From positions 434,001 through 498,000 of the forward strand of contig NZ_WNXQ01000002.1 in NCBI RefSeq assembly GCF_009789075.1: a stretch of 64,000 bases of DNA. Reading direction: 5' to 3'. The stretch's first letter is position 1; every line of letters begins with the position of its first letter. Shown here one piece after another: positions 17,195 through 26,946 of the stretch. Source of the stretch: Pseudooceanicola pacificus (GTDB lineage Bacteria > Pseudomonadota > Alphaproteobacteria > Rhodobacterales > Rhodobacteraceae). Both the position numbers and the translations under genes were made by a program. The notes under the pieces were generated by a model. That model was not told the DNA's origin. It did not search any database and was given only the letters and a program-made list of their open reading frames with translations.

Positions 17195-18238
17195 TCAGCG
17201 GTGTTCGGTGTCCGCCTTCTCGTTCGGGATACCGTCGATCGGACTTTCCGAGGTGCCCACGGTGGAGCGGGTCATCGCCTCGACCGCCTCGCGGGTGCCT
17301 TCGGGATCCTCGACCCATTTGCGGTAGAAGTCATAGGGCAGCTTGGCCGTGCCCTTGTCGCCGTCGCCGGAATTGATCATGCCGGTGTAGCCGCGGTGGA
17401 CCAGCTTGAAGAGATGGTTGTTGGACTGCATCGTGCGGCGCGCCTCGCGGATCATCGAAACCGAGAGCTGGGCGTATTGGATGCCCATCTCCTCCGTCCC
17501 GCATTCGCCAAGCGAACGGCCGTCGAAGCCGACGATGGCGGAATGGCCGAAATAGGAATAGACTCCGTCGAACCCGGTCGCATTGGCCACGGCGACGTAG
17601 GAGTTGTTGGCCCATGCCATGCACCGGGCCATCATGATCTGCTGTTCCTTGGCCGGGTACATGTAGCCCTGGCAGCGCACGATCAGCTCGGCCCCCTTCA
17701 TGGCGCAGTCCCGCCAGATCTCGGGGTAGTTGCCGTCGTCGCAGATGATGAGCGACACCTTCAGGCCCTTGGGCCCTTCGGAGACATAGGTGCAATCGCC
17801 GGGATACCAGCCCTCGATCGGCACCCAGGGCATGATCTTGCGGTACTTCTGCACGATCTCGCCCTTGTTGTTCATCAGGATGAGGGTGTTGTAGGGCGCC
17901 TTTTTGGGATGCTCCTCGTGGCGCTCGCCAGTCAGCGAGAACACGCCCCAGACATCGGCCTCGCGGCAGGCGGCGGCAAAGATCTCGGTCTCGTCGCCCG
18001 GGATGGTCGAGGCGGTCTCGTACATCTCGGTTTCGTCGTACATGATGCCGTGGGTCGAATATTCCGGAAAGATCACCAGATCCATGCCGGGCAGACCCTT
18101 CTTCATGCCCTTGAGCATCTCGCCGATGGCCCTGGCGTTCTCGATCACCTCGGCCCGGGTGTGCAGGCGAGGCATCTTGTAGTTCACGACGGCCACGCCG
18201 ACCGTGTCGTTGCTGCTTCCGATATCACCGTGATGCAT
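17195..18238 (-). CDS. amiE: Aliphatic amidase (acylamide amidohydrolase)
   Basis: A 347-residue nitrilase-superfamily enzyme that hydrolyses short aliphatic amides such as acetamide to the acid and ammonia. It is strikingly close to Pseudomonas AmiE from the first residues ([20 protein letters not shown]). The catalytic triad is intact: Glu in VIFPEYS near 59, Lys in KYRKIMPW near 134, and Cys in [13 protein letters not shown] near 166. [14 protein letters not shown] is also AmiE-like. Formamidase AmiF is a close relative, so formamide cannot be excluded. It lies 108 bases downstream of ureD on the same strand and is presumably the amide branch of the urea/amide operon controlled by AmiC/AmiR. 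Confidence 0.94.
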   Translation of the reverse strand: MHHGDIGSSNDTVGVAVVNYKMPRLHTRAEVIENARAIGEMLKGMKKGLPGMDLVIFPEYSTHGIMYDETEMYETASTIPGDETEIFAAACREADVWGVFSLTGERHEEHPKKAPYNTLILMNNKGEIVQKYRKIMPWVPIEGWYPGDCTYVSEGPKGLKVSLIICDDGNYPEIWRDCAMKGAELIVRCQGYMYPAKEQQIMMARCMAWANNSYVAVANATGFDGVYSYFGHSAIVGFDGRSLGECGTEEMGIQYAQLSVSMIREARRTMQSNNHLFKLVHRGYTGMINSGDGDKGTAKLPYDFYRKWVEDPEGTREAVEAMTRSTVGTSESPIDGIPNEKADTEHR

Positions 18239-18346
18239 GAGTTCCTCTCCTCGTTGGTCTGATGTGGAATCCGGGCGGGCTGTGCCCCGGTCCGGGCTGA
18301 GAACCGTGGCGGCGCAGGGCCGCAACAGCGGTGTCGCGGGCGGCGG

Positions 18347-19174
18347 TCATTTCCGCCTCGCATGGGGTGGGCTGCCGGTCAGCGCGATCCGCGCCGCGCG
18401 CCAGGCCGTCGTCAGGGCGCGGCTGAGGGCCACGCCGTCCTCTGCCAGGAAGCGCAGGATGTGGATGTCGCGTTCGGCAAAGGTCGACAGGCCCGCGTAA
18501 AGGCCCGCCAGCGGGGTCATCGCCGCGATCATCGCGGGGCCCGCGGCCCCGGCGCCGTAGGTCAGGATCATGCCCGAACAGCGGGTCCCGCCGGTGCGGC
18601 GCAGCCAGTCCGTGCCTGCCAGGTCGAACCGGTCTATCGCCAGCGGACCCTCGGGGCCGACAATCGAAACCGCGTTTTCCAGATGGCCAAAGGGCTGGCC
18701 GTCGCCGCCCGGATCGTGGGACAGCTGCGCATCCGCCATGATCAGCCGCGATCCCTCTGCCACCCGGGCGGTCACGCGGTTGGACAGGCGCGCGCCGCTC
18801 ATCAGGATCGCCGGGTCGGGCAGGTATTCCAGCCAGCCGCCCGGCCCGATGTCGAGCCGCACATCCTGCACCGCGCCAGCCCGGCCACGGGCATCGTGCA
18901 CGATGGTCGAGGCCTGGGTCGTCACATGGGCCGCCGCGCCCTGCCCCATGCGGATCGTCAGCCCCAGGTCATCGTCGCCATAAAGCCCGCCGGAGGAGCT
19001 TTGCAGATACAGAGTGGCCATGCCCTGCGGGTCGGACAGATGGCGGAACGGGCGGGTGATATGGAACGGATGGGGCGTGTGCTGCCCCATCAGATGCGTG
19101 CGCCCCGCCACATCGCGGAAGTCCAGCGAGGCGCGGACCGGGCGCGCGGACGAGATGGCCCCGGCTGCAGTCAC
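18347..19174 (-). CDS. ureD: Urease accessory protein UreD
   Basis: A 275-residue chaperone of the UreD/UreH family that with UreF and UreG loads nickel and CO2 into apo-urease. Typical motifs are the N-terminal [45 protein letters not shown] near residue 85 and the [14 protein letters not shown] strand. The start is read as GTG at 19174, overlapping the ureG stop in a GTGA quartet, which gives the usual UreD N-terminus. Unlike most operons, ureD is last of the urease genes here, after ureG. Confidence 0.92.
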   Translation of the reverse strand: MTAAGAISSARPVRASLDFRDVAGRTHLMGQHTPHPFHITRPFRHLSDPQGMATLYLQSSSGGLYGDDDLGLTIRMGQGAAAHVTTQASTIVHDARGRAGAVQDVRLDIGPGGWLEYLPDPAILMSGARLSNRVTARVAEGSRLIMADAQLSHDPGGDGQPFGHLENAVSIVGPEGPLAIDRFDLAGTDWLRRTGGTRCSGMILTYGAGAAGPAMIAAMTPLAGLYAGLSTFAERDIHILRFLAEDGVALSRALTTAWRAARIALTGSPPHARRK

Positions 19175-19830
19175 GCCGGGATCTCGCGGAACAGCAGGTC
19201 GCGGGCGATCATGTCGGCGATGCGGTCGATGCCTTCCACAGTCTGGCCCTTGCAGCGGCAGCCGATGACCGGGGTTTCGCCACGGATCGCCGTCGCCTCG
19301 GCCAGGATCGATCCGGCGTCGACAAAGACATGCGGCGCGAGGTCCAGCTTGTTGATCACCAGCAGATCGCATTGCAGGATCCCCGGCCCCCGCTTGCGCG
19401 GAATGTCATCGCCCTGCGCCACGTCGATGACAAACATCCACCAGTCCACCAGGTCGAGCGAGAAGGTAGAGGCCAGGTTGTCGCCCCCGCTTTCGATCAG
19501 GATCAGGTCGAGGCCGGGAAACGCGGCCTCCAGATCGTCGGCAGCCGCGATGTTGAGCGTCGGATCCTCGCGGATCACGGTGTGGGGGCAAGCCCCGGCC
19601 TCCACCGCCAGCACGCGGTTCGGGTCGATCAGGCCACCGGCCTGCAGGCGGCGGGCGTCCTCCTGCGTGACCAGGTCGTTGGTGACCACGGCCACCTCGA
19701 TCCCGCGCTTGTTGAATTCGGGCATCAGCGCTTCGATCAGGGCGGTCTTGCCCGATCCGACGGGCCCGCCGATTCCGATCCGGGCCGGGCCGTTGCGCGA
19801 CACGTCCTTGGGGGCAAAGGGAGCATTCAT
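19171..19830 (-). CDS. ureG: Urease accessory GTPase UreG
   Basis: A 219-residue SIMIBI GTPase that drives nickel insertion into urease. The P-loop [17 protein letters not shown] lies near residue 22. The Cys-Pro-His metal-binding motif is present in [13 protein letters not shown] near 80, [12 protein letters not shown] carries switch residues, and NKLDLAP near 160 gives guanine specificity. The start ATG overlaps the ureC TGA by four bases. Length and motifs are complete. Confidence 0.96.
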   Translation of the reverse strand: MNAPFAPKDVSRNGPARIGIGGPVGSGKTALIEALMPEFNKRGIEVAVVTNDLVTQEDARRLQAGGLIDPNRVLAVEAGACPHTVIREDPTLNIAAADDLEAAFPGLDLILIESGGDNLASTFSLDLVDWWMFVIDVAQGDDIPRKRGPGILQCDLLVINKLDLAPHVFVDAGSILAEATAIRGETPVIGCRCKGQTVEGIDRIADMIARDLLFREIPA

Positions 19831-21539
19831 CGCAGCATGTACCTCTGAGTCAGGGGGAGTTCGCTTGCCGGCTCGCAGGTCGCGAGTTCGCCATCGACAA
19901 AGACCTCGAAGGTCGCGGGATCGACGCGGATGTCGGGGCAGGCATCGTTCAGGTGCATATCGGATTTGCGCAGGTGGCGCGTGCCGACGGCGGGCAACAG
20001 CGGTTTGGTCAGGCCAAGTGCCGCATCCAGCCCGTCCTCGATCGCCAGCGGGTTCACGAAACAGGCGCCGAGCGCGGGCGCGGCCTTGCCGAAGGCCCCC
20101 CATTGCGGGCGCATGATCAGCGGCTCGCAGGTCATCAGCGAGGCCGCGCTGTCGCCCATGGCGCCCCAGGCGATGAAGCCGCCCTTGACCACCAGTTCGG
20201 GCTTGATCCCGAAATAGCCGGGCCGCCAGAGCACGATATCGGCCATCTTGCCTGGCTCGATGGAGCCGACATGCTCTTCGATGCCGAAACAGCGGGCGGC
20301 GTTGATCGTGTATTTCGCGATGTAGCGCTTGATGCGCAGGTTGTCGCCCTTGGCGGCTGTCTCGTCCGGCAGGCGCCCGCGCTGGACGCGCATCTTGGAT
20401 GCCAGCTGCCAGGTCCGGGTGATGACCTCGTGAATGCGGCCCATCCCCTGGCTGTCCGAGCCGAGCATCGAGATCGCGCCGATGTCGTGCAGCACATCCT
20501 CGGCCGCGATGGTCTGGGCGCGGATGCGGCTTTCGGCAAAGGCCACGTCCTCGGGGATCGAGGGGTTGAGGTGATGACACACCATCGTCATGTCGAGGTG
20601 TTCCTCGAAGGTGTTCACCGTGTAGGGATTGGTGGGATTGGTCGAAGACGGCAGACAGTTCGCCACCCCGGCCACGCGGATGATATCGGGCGCATGGCCC
20701 CCGCCGGCCCCTTCAGTGTGATACATGTGGATGGCGCGCCCGTTGATGGCCGCCAGCGTGTCCTCGACAAAGCCGCTTTCGTTCAGGGTGTCGGTGTGCA
20801 GCTGCACCTGGAAATCCAGCTCGTCCGCGACCGACAGGCAGGCGTCGATGGCGGCGGGCATGGCGCCCCAGTCCTCGTGGATCTTCAGCCCCAGGCAGCC
20901 GGTGCGGATCTGTTCGTGCATCGCATCGGGGCGGTGCGCATTGCCACGGCCCAGAAAGCCGAAGTTCATCGGCCAGTGTTCCGCCGCCTGCAGCATCTTG
21001 CCGGTGTTGAACGGCCCGCCGCTGTCGATACCCACTGTGATCGGGCCAAGCGATCCGCCCAGCATCGTGGTGATCCCCGAGGATATCGCGTGTTCGACCA
21101 GCTGGGCGCTGTCGAAATGCACATGCACGTCTATCGCCCCGGCGGTGGCGATCATGCCTTCGGCGTCGCGCACGGTGGTCCCTGCGCCGACGATCAGGCG
21201 CGGGTCCACGCCCTCCATCACATCGGGATTGCCGGCCTTGCCGATGGCGACGATCTTGCCGCCCTTGATGCCGATATCGCCCTTCACGATGCCCGCCACG
21301 GCGTCGATCACCACGACATTGCAGATCAGCATGTCGAGCGCGCCCTGGGCGGATGTCACGCCGACGGCCAGGCCAAGCCCGTCGCGCAGGGTCTTGCCCC
21401 CGCCGTGCAGGCATTCATCGCCATAGCTGGTGTAGTCATGTTCGATCTCGGCCCAGAGCTCGGTATCGCCCAGGCGGACCTGATCCCCGGTCGTGGGGCC
21501 GAACATCGCGGCATATTCGGCGCGCGTCATGGTCACCAT
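19827..21539 (-). CDS. ureC: Urease alpha subunit, divergent type
   Basis: The 570-residue catalytic subunit hydrolysing urea to ammonia and carbamate. All nickel and catalytic residues can be placed: DVHVHF (two His), GLKIHEDWG (carbamylated Lys and His), [10 protein letters not shown] (His), HTEGAGGGH (His), MVCHHLNP (flap Cys and catalytic His), AESRIRAQT (Arg) and GSDSQGMGR (Asp). However, the stretch after HVHF, about residues 137-175, differs from typical UreC: the usual CPQQ is DSAQ and the Ala/Thr-rich loop before CTPGPW is replaced by a [10 protein letters not shown] form. That loop normally borders the substrate pocket. Function as urease is likely from the complete accessory set, but altered substrate preference is possible. 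Confidence 0.95.
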   Translation of the reverse strand: MVTMTRAEYAAMFGPTTGDQVRLGDTELWAEIEHDYTSYGDECLHGGGKTLRDGLGLAVGVTSAQGALDMLICNVVVIDAVAGIVKGDIGIKGGKIVAIGKAGNPDVMEGVDPRLIVGAGTTVRDAEGMIATAGAIDVHVHFDSAQLVEHAISSGITTMLGGSLGPITVGIDSGGPFNTGKMLQAAEHWPMNFGFLGRGNAHRPDAMHEQIRTGCLGLKIHEDWGAMPAAIDACLSVADELDFQVQLHTDTLNESGFVEDTLAAINGRAIHMYHTEGAGGGHAPDIIRVAGVANCLPSSTNPTNPYTVNTFEEHLDMTMVCHHLNPSIPEDVAFAESRIRAQTIAAEDVLHDIGAISMLGSDSQGMGRIHEVITRTWQLASKMRVQRGRLPDETAAKGDNLRIKRYIAKYTINAARCFGIEEHVGSIEPGKMADIVLWRPGYFGIKPELVVKGGFIAWGAMGDSAASLMTCEPLIMRPQWGAFGKAAPALGACFVNPLAIEDGLDAALGLTKPLLPAVGTRHLRKSDMHLNDACPDIRVDPATFEVFVDGELATCEPASELPLTQRYMLR

Positions 21540-21542
21540 GGC

Positions 21543-22226
21543 TCAGGCTCCCTTGAATCCGGCGGCGCGGGCGCGGGTCAGGGCCGCCTCGCGATCTTCG
21601 CCGTTGGTCAGATTGTTGAGGCCCGTCAAGCGCTTGTTGCCGCCAAAGGTGCAGAGCGTGACCTCTTTCTCCTGCCCCGGTTCGAACCGGACGGCCGTGC
21701 CAGCCGGAATGTCGAGGCGGAAGCCGAAGGCGGCGGATCTGTCGAAATCCAGCGCCTTGTTGGTTTCGAAGAAATGGTAATGGCTGCCGACCTGGACCGG
21801 GCGGTCGCCGGTGTTCTTGACCACCAGGCTCACCCGCTCACGCCCGGGGTTCAGCTCGATCTCGCCCTCGGCGGCGCGGATTTCGCCCGGCTGGCCGACC
21901 CGGCCTTCGGGGGCCTTGCTGCCGGGGCGGATCGGATCGTGCACGGTGACCAGCTTGGTCCCGTCGGGAAAGACGGCTTCGACCTGGATCATCGGCAGCA
22001 GGTCCGCCACCCCTTCCATCACCTCGTCCGAGGTGAGGATGGTCGATCCGAAAGAGATCAGATCGGCCACGCTGCGCCCGTCCCGCGCCCCTTCGAGGAT
22101 CTCGTCACAGATCAGGGCGACGGCCTCGGGCGCGTTCAGGGTACGGCCCCGCGCACGTCGTTTGCGGGCCAGTTCGGCGGCGCTGAAGATCGTCAGCCGT
22201 TCAAGTTCCGTGGGAGTCAGAAGCAT
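21543..22226 (-). CDS. ureAB: Fused urease gamma-beta subunit
   Basis: A 227-residue fusion. Residues 1-100 are the gamma subunit, with [41 protein letters not shown] and [15 protein letters not shown]. Residues about 110-227 are the beta subunit, with [30 protein letters not shown] and the conserved [18 protein letters not shown]. Fused UreAB occurs in Helicobacter and several proteobacteria. It ends three bases before ureC and starts 15 bases after ureF. Confidence 0.95.
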   Translation of the reverse strand: MLLTPTELERLTIFSAAELARKRRARGRTLNAPEAVALICDEILEGARDGRSVADLISFGSTILTSDEVMEGVADLLPMIQVEAVFPDGTKLVTVHDPIRPGSKAPEGRVGQPGEIRAAEGEIELNPGRERVSLVVKNTGDRPVQVGSHYHFFETNKALDFDRSAAFGFRLDIPAGTAVRFEPGQEKEVTLCTFGGNKRLTGLNNLTNGEDREAALTRARAAGFKGA

Positions 22227-22241
22227 TCTATACCTAGGGGT

Positions 22242-22934
22242 TCAAGTTGCGAACAACCGCGCCTGGCCGGCGTTGCGGCGCAGGGTCGCGATTTCGGTGA
22301 GGGGGGCGAAAGCCCCGGCATGGGCGGGAACAGGTGCGGCAAGGCCACGGGCCATGTCCTGGGCGATCGCGGCCAGCACGGCCTGCGCATCCAGCGCCCC
22401 GAGCCGCCCGAGACGCACGGCGGCCGAGGCAAAGCCCATCACGACGGCATTCAGCGCGCCGGCCTCGGTCTCGGCGGCGTTCAGGCCGAGGCCCGCGCCG
22501 ATGACGCCCTGCACGACCGGCTCATAGCCAAGCGCGCCGCCCTGCCCGGTTGCCTGGATCCTGTCGCGGTAATCCGACGCGCCGGGGGTTCCGATCCGCG
22601 CATGGACCGTCAGCAGCGAGCGCCCGACACGGCGCGATGCCTCGGCCAGCCGGTCGACGGTGTTCTGCAGGTGGCACTGGCGGTCGCAGGCCAGCACGGC
22701 CTGCGGATCGGCGGCGGATGCGGCGGCCCACGCCTCCCTCAGGAACGGGCGGTCGAAACTCAGCCAGCGCGGCACGACCTGATCGGCCAGCAGGGTCCGG
22801 ATATCGGCGGCGCCATTGGCCCTGCCTTCCTCTGCCAGCGTCTCCAGCCCCGAGGAAAAGGCAAAGGCGCCGGACGGAAAGGAGCTGTCGGCGGTCTGCA
22901 GCAGGCGCAGCAGGGGGAGCACCCGGTCGGTCAT
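22242..22934 (-). CDS. ureF: Urease accessory protein UreF
   Basis: A 230-residue all-helical urease chaperone that gates UreG GTPase activity in the UreD-F-G complex. The N-terminal LLRLLQTADSSFPSGAFAFS and GLETLAEEG are the family signature; VPRWLSFDRPFLREAW follows. The ATG overlaps the ureE stop by four bases. Its place ahead of the structural genes, rather than after them, is unusual for urease operons. Confidence 0.94.
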   Translation of the reverse strand: MTDRVLPLLRLLQTADSSFPSGAFAFSSGLETLAEEGRANGAADIRTLLADQVVPRWLSFDRPFLREAWAAASAADPQAVLACDRQCHLQNTVDRLAEASRRVGRSLLTVHARIGTPGASDYRDRIQATGQGGALGYEPVVQGVIGAGLGLNAAETEAGALNAVVMGFASAAVRLGRLGALDAQAVLAAIAQDMARGLAAPVPAHAGAFAPLTEIATLRRNAGQARLFAT

Positions 22935-23389
22935 TCCGGCGCCTGCGTGGCAGCGGGACGGAGCGTGACCTCCCCCGCGGCGATCATCGGGGCGAGACGG
23001 TCGTGATACAGGCGTTCCTCGGTTTCCACGGCGATCATCAGGATGTCGCCGTCGAAGCGGACGCGCCAGTGCAGGTTGCCGCAGAAATAGCCCAGCTTCA
23101 GCGCCATCGCCTGATCGCGGGCCTTCAGGCGGATCCAGGTCTCGGTCTCGACCCGCACCACCAGGGCCGCCTGGTCCGAGATCGCCAGCACGGCCCCGTC
23201 GTAAAGGTGCTTGTCGCGCGGCAGGGCCAGGGCCACCTCCTGCCCGCCTTCGGACCGGGTGCGCAGCCTGCGACGGGCCAGATCGGCGCGCGGCAGGCGC
23301 AGCACATCCACCGCATGGGCATGGTCGAGCCGGTGCAGCGCATCGTGGAAATCGGCGGCGGGTCCAAGGATATCGGAATAAATCTGCAT
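22931..23389 (-). CDS. ureE: Urease accessory nickel metallochaperone UreE
   Basis: A 152-residue nickel-delivery protein. The N-terminal domain holds RRRLRTRSEGGQEVALALPR, and the C-terminal metal-binding domain has YFCGNLHWRVRF near residue 100, matching the family GNxH site with its His kept. The His-rich tail of some UreE proteins is absent; the protein ends after a short Ala/Thr/Pro tail, so it probably carries few nickel ions. Its start overlaps the urtE stop, so transporter and urease genes are translationally linked. Confidence 0.92.
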   Translation of the reverse strand: MQIYSDILGPAADFHDALHRLDHAHAVDVLRLPRADLARRRLRTRSEGGQEVALALPRDKHLYDGAVLAISDQAALVVRVETETWIRLKARDQAMALKLGYFCGNLHWRVRFDGDILMIAVETEERLYHDRLAPMIAAGEVTLRPAATQAPE

Positions 23390-24081
23390 CAGATGGCCAT
23401 GTGTTTGGCGACCATATCGTCGCTCAGAAGGTCGATCCGGCCGGTTTCCACGGCAGTGCCGTGTTCGACCATGACAAAGGATCCGGCGGCGCGGCGGGCA
23501 AAGGTGACGTTCTGCTCTACCAGCAGGATGGTCAGGCCCAGCTCGCGGTTCAGCCGGATGATGATCTCTTCGATCTGCTCGACGATATTGGGCTGGATGC
23601 CCTCGGTCGGTTCGTCCATGAGCAGCACGGCGGGCTTGCAGGCCAGCGCACGGGCAATGGCCAGCTGCTGCTGCTGCCCCCCCGACAGGACCCCGCCGGG
23701 GCGGTCGAGGTTGTCCATCAGATAGGGGAACAGCTCTGGCACGATGTCCGGGATCCGGCGCGGCCCTCCGGCGGCGAACCCGCCCATCAGGATATTGTCG
23801 CGGATGGTGAAATCCGGAATGATCATCCGGCCCTGCGGCACATAGGCGATGCCGGCGCGGGCGCGCTCATGCGTGGGCCTGGCCGAAATCTCCTCGCCGT
23901 CGAGAGAGATCACCCCCTCGCTGCGGTCCGTCAGGCCCAGGATCGTGCGCAGCAGCGTGGTCTTGCCGACCCCGTTGCGCCCCAGAATGGCAAGGATTTC
24001 GCCCTTGGGCGCGGTGACGGTCATATCGTGCAGCGCCTGGCTGCGGCCATAGAAGCTGTCGACATTGCTGAGGCTCAGCAT
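23389..24081 (-). CDS. urtE: Urea/amide ABC transporter ATP-binding protein UrtE
   Basis: A 230-residue LivF-type ATPase. Walker A is LGRNGVGKTT near residue 33, signature LSGGQQQQLAIARAL near 137, Walker B VLLMDEPTEGIQP near 157, and the switch His lies in ILLVEQN context. The EGIQPNIVEQIEEII sequence is characteristic of UrtE. It overlaps both urtD (TGATG) and ureE. Confidence 0.93.
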   Translation of the reverse strand: MLSLSNVDSFYGRSQALHDMTVTAPKGEILAILGRNGVGKTTLLRTILGLTDRSEGVISLDGEEISARPTHERARAGIAYVPQGRMIIPDFTIRDNILMGGFAAGGPRRIPDIVPELFPYLMDNLDRPGGVLSGGQQQQLAIARALACKPAVLLMDEPTEGIQPNIVEQIEEIIIRLNRELGLTILLVEQNVTFARRAAGSFVMVEHGTAVETGRIDLLSDDMVAKHMAI

Positions 24082-24827
24082 CAGTGCACCCCCCCGGAAC
24101 CAAGGTAGGCCTCGCGCACGGCGGGATCCTGTTCGATCCGGGCCATCGGCCCCTCGGCCAGCAGCTTGCCCATATGCATGACGGTGACGCGTTCGGCGAT
24201 CTTGCGCACGAAGGCCATGTCATGTTCGACCACCAGGATCGTATGCGCCCCCTTGAGCCGCAGGATGATGTCGGCGGTCTTGGCGGTTTCGGCCTGGGTC
24301 ATGCCCGCCGTCGGCTCGTCCAGCAGGATCACCCGGGCCTGCTGGGTGATCAGCATGCCCAGTTCCAGCCACTGCATCTGCCCGTGGCTCAGATCCCCGG
24401 CGATCGTGTCCAGCACCGGCTCCAGCCCGGTCAGGGCGATCACCTCGTCGATCCGGGACCGGTCGGCCGCGGCCATGCCCAGCCTGAGGTTGCGAAAGAC
24501 GCGCGGCTCGTGGCTGACCGCCACGTTCAGGTTGTCGCGCACCGTCAGGTCGCGAAAGACCGAAGGGATCTGGAACTTGCGCCCCACCCCGGCCCGCGCG
24601 ATCTGATGTTCGGGCCAGTTGGTGATCTCCTTGCCGAACAGCCGGACCTCTCCGGCGGTCGAGGGGGTCTTGCCGCTGACAAGGTCCATCAGGGTTGTCT
24701 TGCCCGCCCCGTTCGGGCCCAGGACGACGCGAAGTTCGCCCTCGTCGATCACCGTGGTCATGCCGTCCACGGCCTTGAAGCCGCCGAAATCGACCTCCAG
24801 CCCGTCGATGGTGAGTGCCGCTGCCAT
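24081..24827 (-). CDS. urtD: Urea/amide ABC transporter ATP-binding protein UrtD
   Basis: A 248-residue LivG-type ATPase. It contains Walker A LGPNGAGKTT near 36, the UrtD-like GVGRKFQIPSVFRDLTVRDN, signature LSHGQMQWLELGMLI (with the H of LSHGQ usual for this subfamily), and Walker B VILLDEPTAGMTQ. It pairs with UrtE as the cytoplasmic motor. It ends in the urtE start and begins 11 bases after urtC. Confidence 0.93.
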   Translation of the reverse strand: MAAALTIDGLEVDFGGFKAVDGMTTVIDEGELRVVLGPNGAGKTTLMDLVSGKTPSTAGEVRLFGKEITNWPEHQIARAGVGRKFQIPSVFRDLTVRDNLNVAVSHEPRVFRNLRLGMAAADRSRIDEVIALTGLEPVLDTIAGDLSHGQMQWLELGMLITQQARVILLDEPTAGMTQAETAKTADIILRLKGAHTILVVEHDMAFVRKIAERVTVMHMGKLLAEGPMARIEQDPAVREAYLGSGGVH

Positions 24828-24838
24828 GCTGCTGCCCC

Positions 24839-25987
24839 CTATTCCGCCGGCGCGCCGGAGCGCGCGGTGCGGGTTTTGCCGCTGTCGCGGGTTTGTGCGA
24901 AAAGTCCGACCGCATCCCTGGCCAGCCCGGCCAGACCGCGCGGCATGTAAAGGACGACGGCCACGAAGATGACGCCGATGATCAGTTTCCAGGCCTCGCG
25001 GAACATCTCGGTTTCCGAGGCGGTGGCCTCGATCGTGTTGATCAGGATCGCGCCGATGGCCGCGCCGATCAGCGAGGACCGGCCCCCGACCGCCGCCCAG
25101 ACCACCATCGAGATCGAGAAGGTGATATCGAGGAAAGAGGGCGAGGCGAATTCGGCCGCGATGACATAGAGCATCCCGGCAAAGCCCGCGATCCCGGCCG
25201 ACACGGTGAAGAAGAACACCTGATAGGCCGCCACGTCATAGCCGAGGTAGCGCGAGCGGTTGGGATCGTCGCGGGTCGATTGCAGGATCAGGCCCGCGCG
25301 CGTGGACACCAGCCAGCGGGTGGCCAGAAGCACGACGCAGATCGACACCGCGACGATGTAATAGGTCGAGACGAGGTAGGGATCGAATTCGAACCCGCCG
25401 ATGGTCAGCCAGCCCAGGTCCGTCAGCCCGTTGAAGCCGTTGGTGATGGGCTGCGCGTCGATGATCAGCAGCCGCACCAGCAGCACCAGCGCCAGCGTGA
25501 TGATCGCGACATAGACCCCCGACACCCGCAGCCGGAAGATCGCCGAGGACAGCACGAGCGCCAGGATCACCGGCAGGACAATCGCCATGACCATGCCGAA
25601 CCACTGCGCCTGGAACGGCAACCACAGCCAGGAGCCGGAGGTGATGCAGCACAGCTCGGTCGGGGCGCCGGGTTCGGCGTTCCAGAGCATGAAGTCGGGC
25701 ACCGGCGTGTCGCTGCCCTGCTGCAGCGAGGTATAGCTCTGCAGTTTCAGCGACATGGCGACCATGTAGGCGCCCAGCCCGAAGAACAGCCCCTGCCCGA
25801 GGTTCAGGATCCCGGCATAGCCCCAGCTGAGCGCGATGGCGATGCCGAGCATCCCGTAGACGAGGTATTTGGCGATCCGGTTCAGCCAGAAGACATCCGT
25901 CATCACCAGCGGCAGGCCGAGAACGATGACGATGAACAGGATGTAGATCCCCCAGTCACCGTATTTGAAAAGCTTGGTCCGGGTCAT
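24839..25987 (-). CDS. urtC: Urea/amide ABC transporter permease UrtC
   Basis: A 382-residue LivM-type permease with about ten hydrophobic segments. The conserved GYAGILNLGQGLFFGLGAYMVAM lies near residue 55, and the cytoplasmic EAA-like loop is the STRDDPNRSRYLGYDVA region. YMPRGLAGLARDA is near the C-terminus. The ATG at 25987 is five bases past the urtB stop. Partner of UrtB. Confidence 0.93.
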   Translation of the reverse strand: MTRTKLFKYGDWGIYILFIVIVLGLPLVMTDVFWLNRIAKYLVYGMLGIAIALSWGYAGILNLGQGLFFGLGAYMVAMSLKLQSYTSLQQGSDTPVPDFMLWNAEPGAPTELCCITSGSWLWLPFQAQWFGMVMAIVLPVILALVLSSAIFRLRVSGVYVAIITLALVLLVRLLIIDAQPITNGFNGLTDLGWLTIGGFEFDPYLVSTYYIVAVSICVVLLATRWLVSTRAGLILQSTRDDPNRSRYLGYDVAAYQVFFFTVSAGIAGFAGMLYVIAAEFASPSFLDITFSISMVVWAAVGGRSSLIGAAIGAILINTIEATASETEMFREAWKLIIGVIFVAVVLYMPRGLAGLARDAVGLFAQTRDSGKTRTARSGAPAE

Positions 25988-25992
25988 CTGCC

Positions 25993-26886
25993 TTACCTCG
26001 ATTTGAAGGCGAAGAGGCCGCGGGGGCGCCACAGGATGATCGCGATGACCACGCCGAAGACCACCGCGCGGGCGAGGATGTCATTGGTCAGGATGGCAAA
26101 GACCCCGTTGATCTGGCCCAGCAGGGCCGAGGCAAGCACGGTGCCCAGAAGCGAGCCAACGCCTCCGACGACGACAACGAGGAACCCGTCGACCACGGTC
26201 GAGGCGCCCATGTCGGGCATCACCGTCTTGAACCCCGCGAGCAGCACGCCCGCGATCCCGGCCAGGCCCGAGCCATAGGCGAAGGTGAAGGCCGAGACGC
26301 GCCTCACGTCGATGCCGCAGGCCGCCGCGATCTGCGGATTGCGCATGATGGCGCGCACCTGCGTGCCGATGGAGGTGCGGTACATCAGAAACCAGGTCAG
26401 CAGGGTCAGCAGCAGCGTGACCACGATGATGAAGGAGCGATAGGGCTGGATCGGGATGCCCGCGATCTCGAACGGCTGGGTCAGAAACGCGGGCACATCC
26501 ATGTTCTGCAGCCCCGGGCCAAGCCCTTCGATATGGATGCCGAAAAAGCTGAGGCCGAATTCCAGCCGAATCAGCTGTTGCAGGATGATGGCAACGCCCC
26601 AGGTCGCAAGCAGCGTGTCGATGATGCGCCCGTAGAGCCTGCGGATCACCAGTTTCTCAAGCCCCAGACCGACCAGCGCCGAGACGACAAAGGCCAGGGG
26701 CAGCGCGAAAAACAGGTTCAGGTTCAGATAGATGCCCGACAGAACGGCGGTATAGGCGCCGATCATCACCAGCTCGCCATGAGCCATGTTGATGACCCCC
26801 ATGGCGCCATAGGTGATCGACAGGCCAAGGGCGATCAGCAGCAGGATCGACGACAGCGAAAGCCCGATGAATAGGATTTCCGACAT
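25993..26886 (-). CDS. urtB: Urea/amide ABC transporter permease UrtB
   Basis: A 297-residue LivH-type permease with eight or so membrane helices. It shows ITYGAMGVINMAHGELVMIGAY near residue 24 and RAIMRNPQIAAACGIDVRRV in the cytoplasmic loop, and it ends LWRPRGLFAFKSR. It lacks the long N-terminal periplasmic extension some UrtB proteins have. The start at 26886 fits the first helix. It follows urtA by 60 bases. Confidence 0.93.
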   Translation of the reverse strand: MSEILFIGLSLSSILLLIALGLSITYGAMGVINMAHGELVMIGAYTAVLSGIYLNLNLFFALPLAFVVSALVGLGLEKLVIRRLYGRIIDTLLATWGVAIILQQLIRLEFGLSFFGIHIEGLGPGLQNMDVPAFLTQPFEIAGIPIQPYRSFIIVVTLLLTLLTWFLMYRTSIGTQVRAIMRNPQIAAACGIDVRRVSAFTFAYGSGLAGIAGVLLAGFKTVMPDMGASTVVDGFLVVVVGGVGSLLGTVLASALLGQINGVFAILTNDILARAVVFGVVIAIILWRPRGLFAFKSR

Positions 26887-26946
26887 GGAGAGGTGTCCCC
26901 CGGATAATGTGCGTTCGGGCGGGGGCAAGGGCCCCCGCACCGATGA

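Noticed and set aside
19953..23006. Long open plus-strand frame across the urease genes
   Set aside because: It is a reverse-strand shadow of ureC, ureAB and ureF, which carry all expected motifs.
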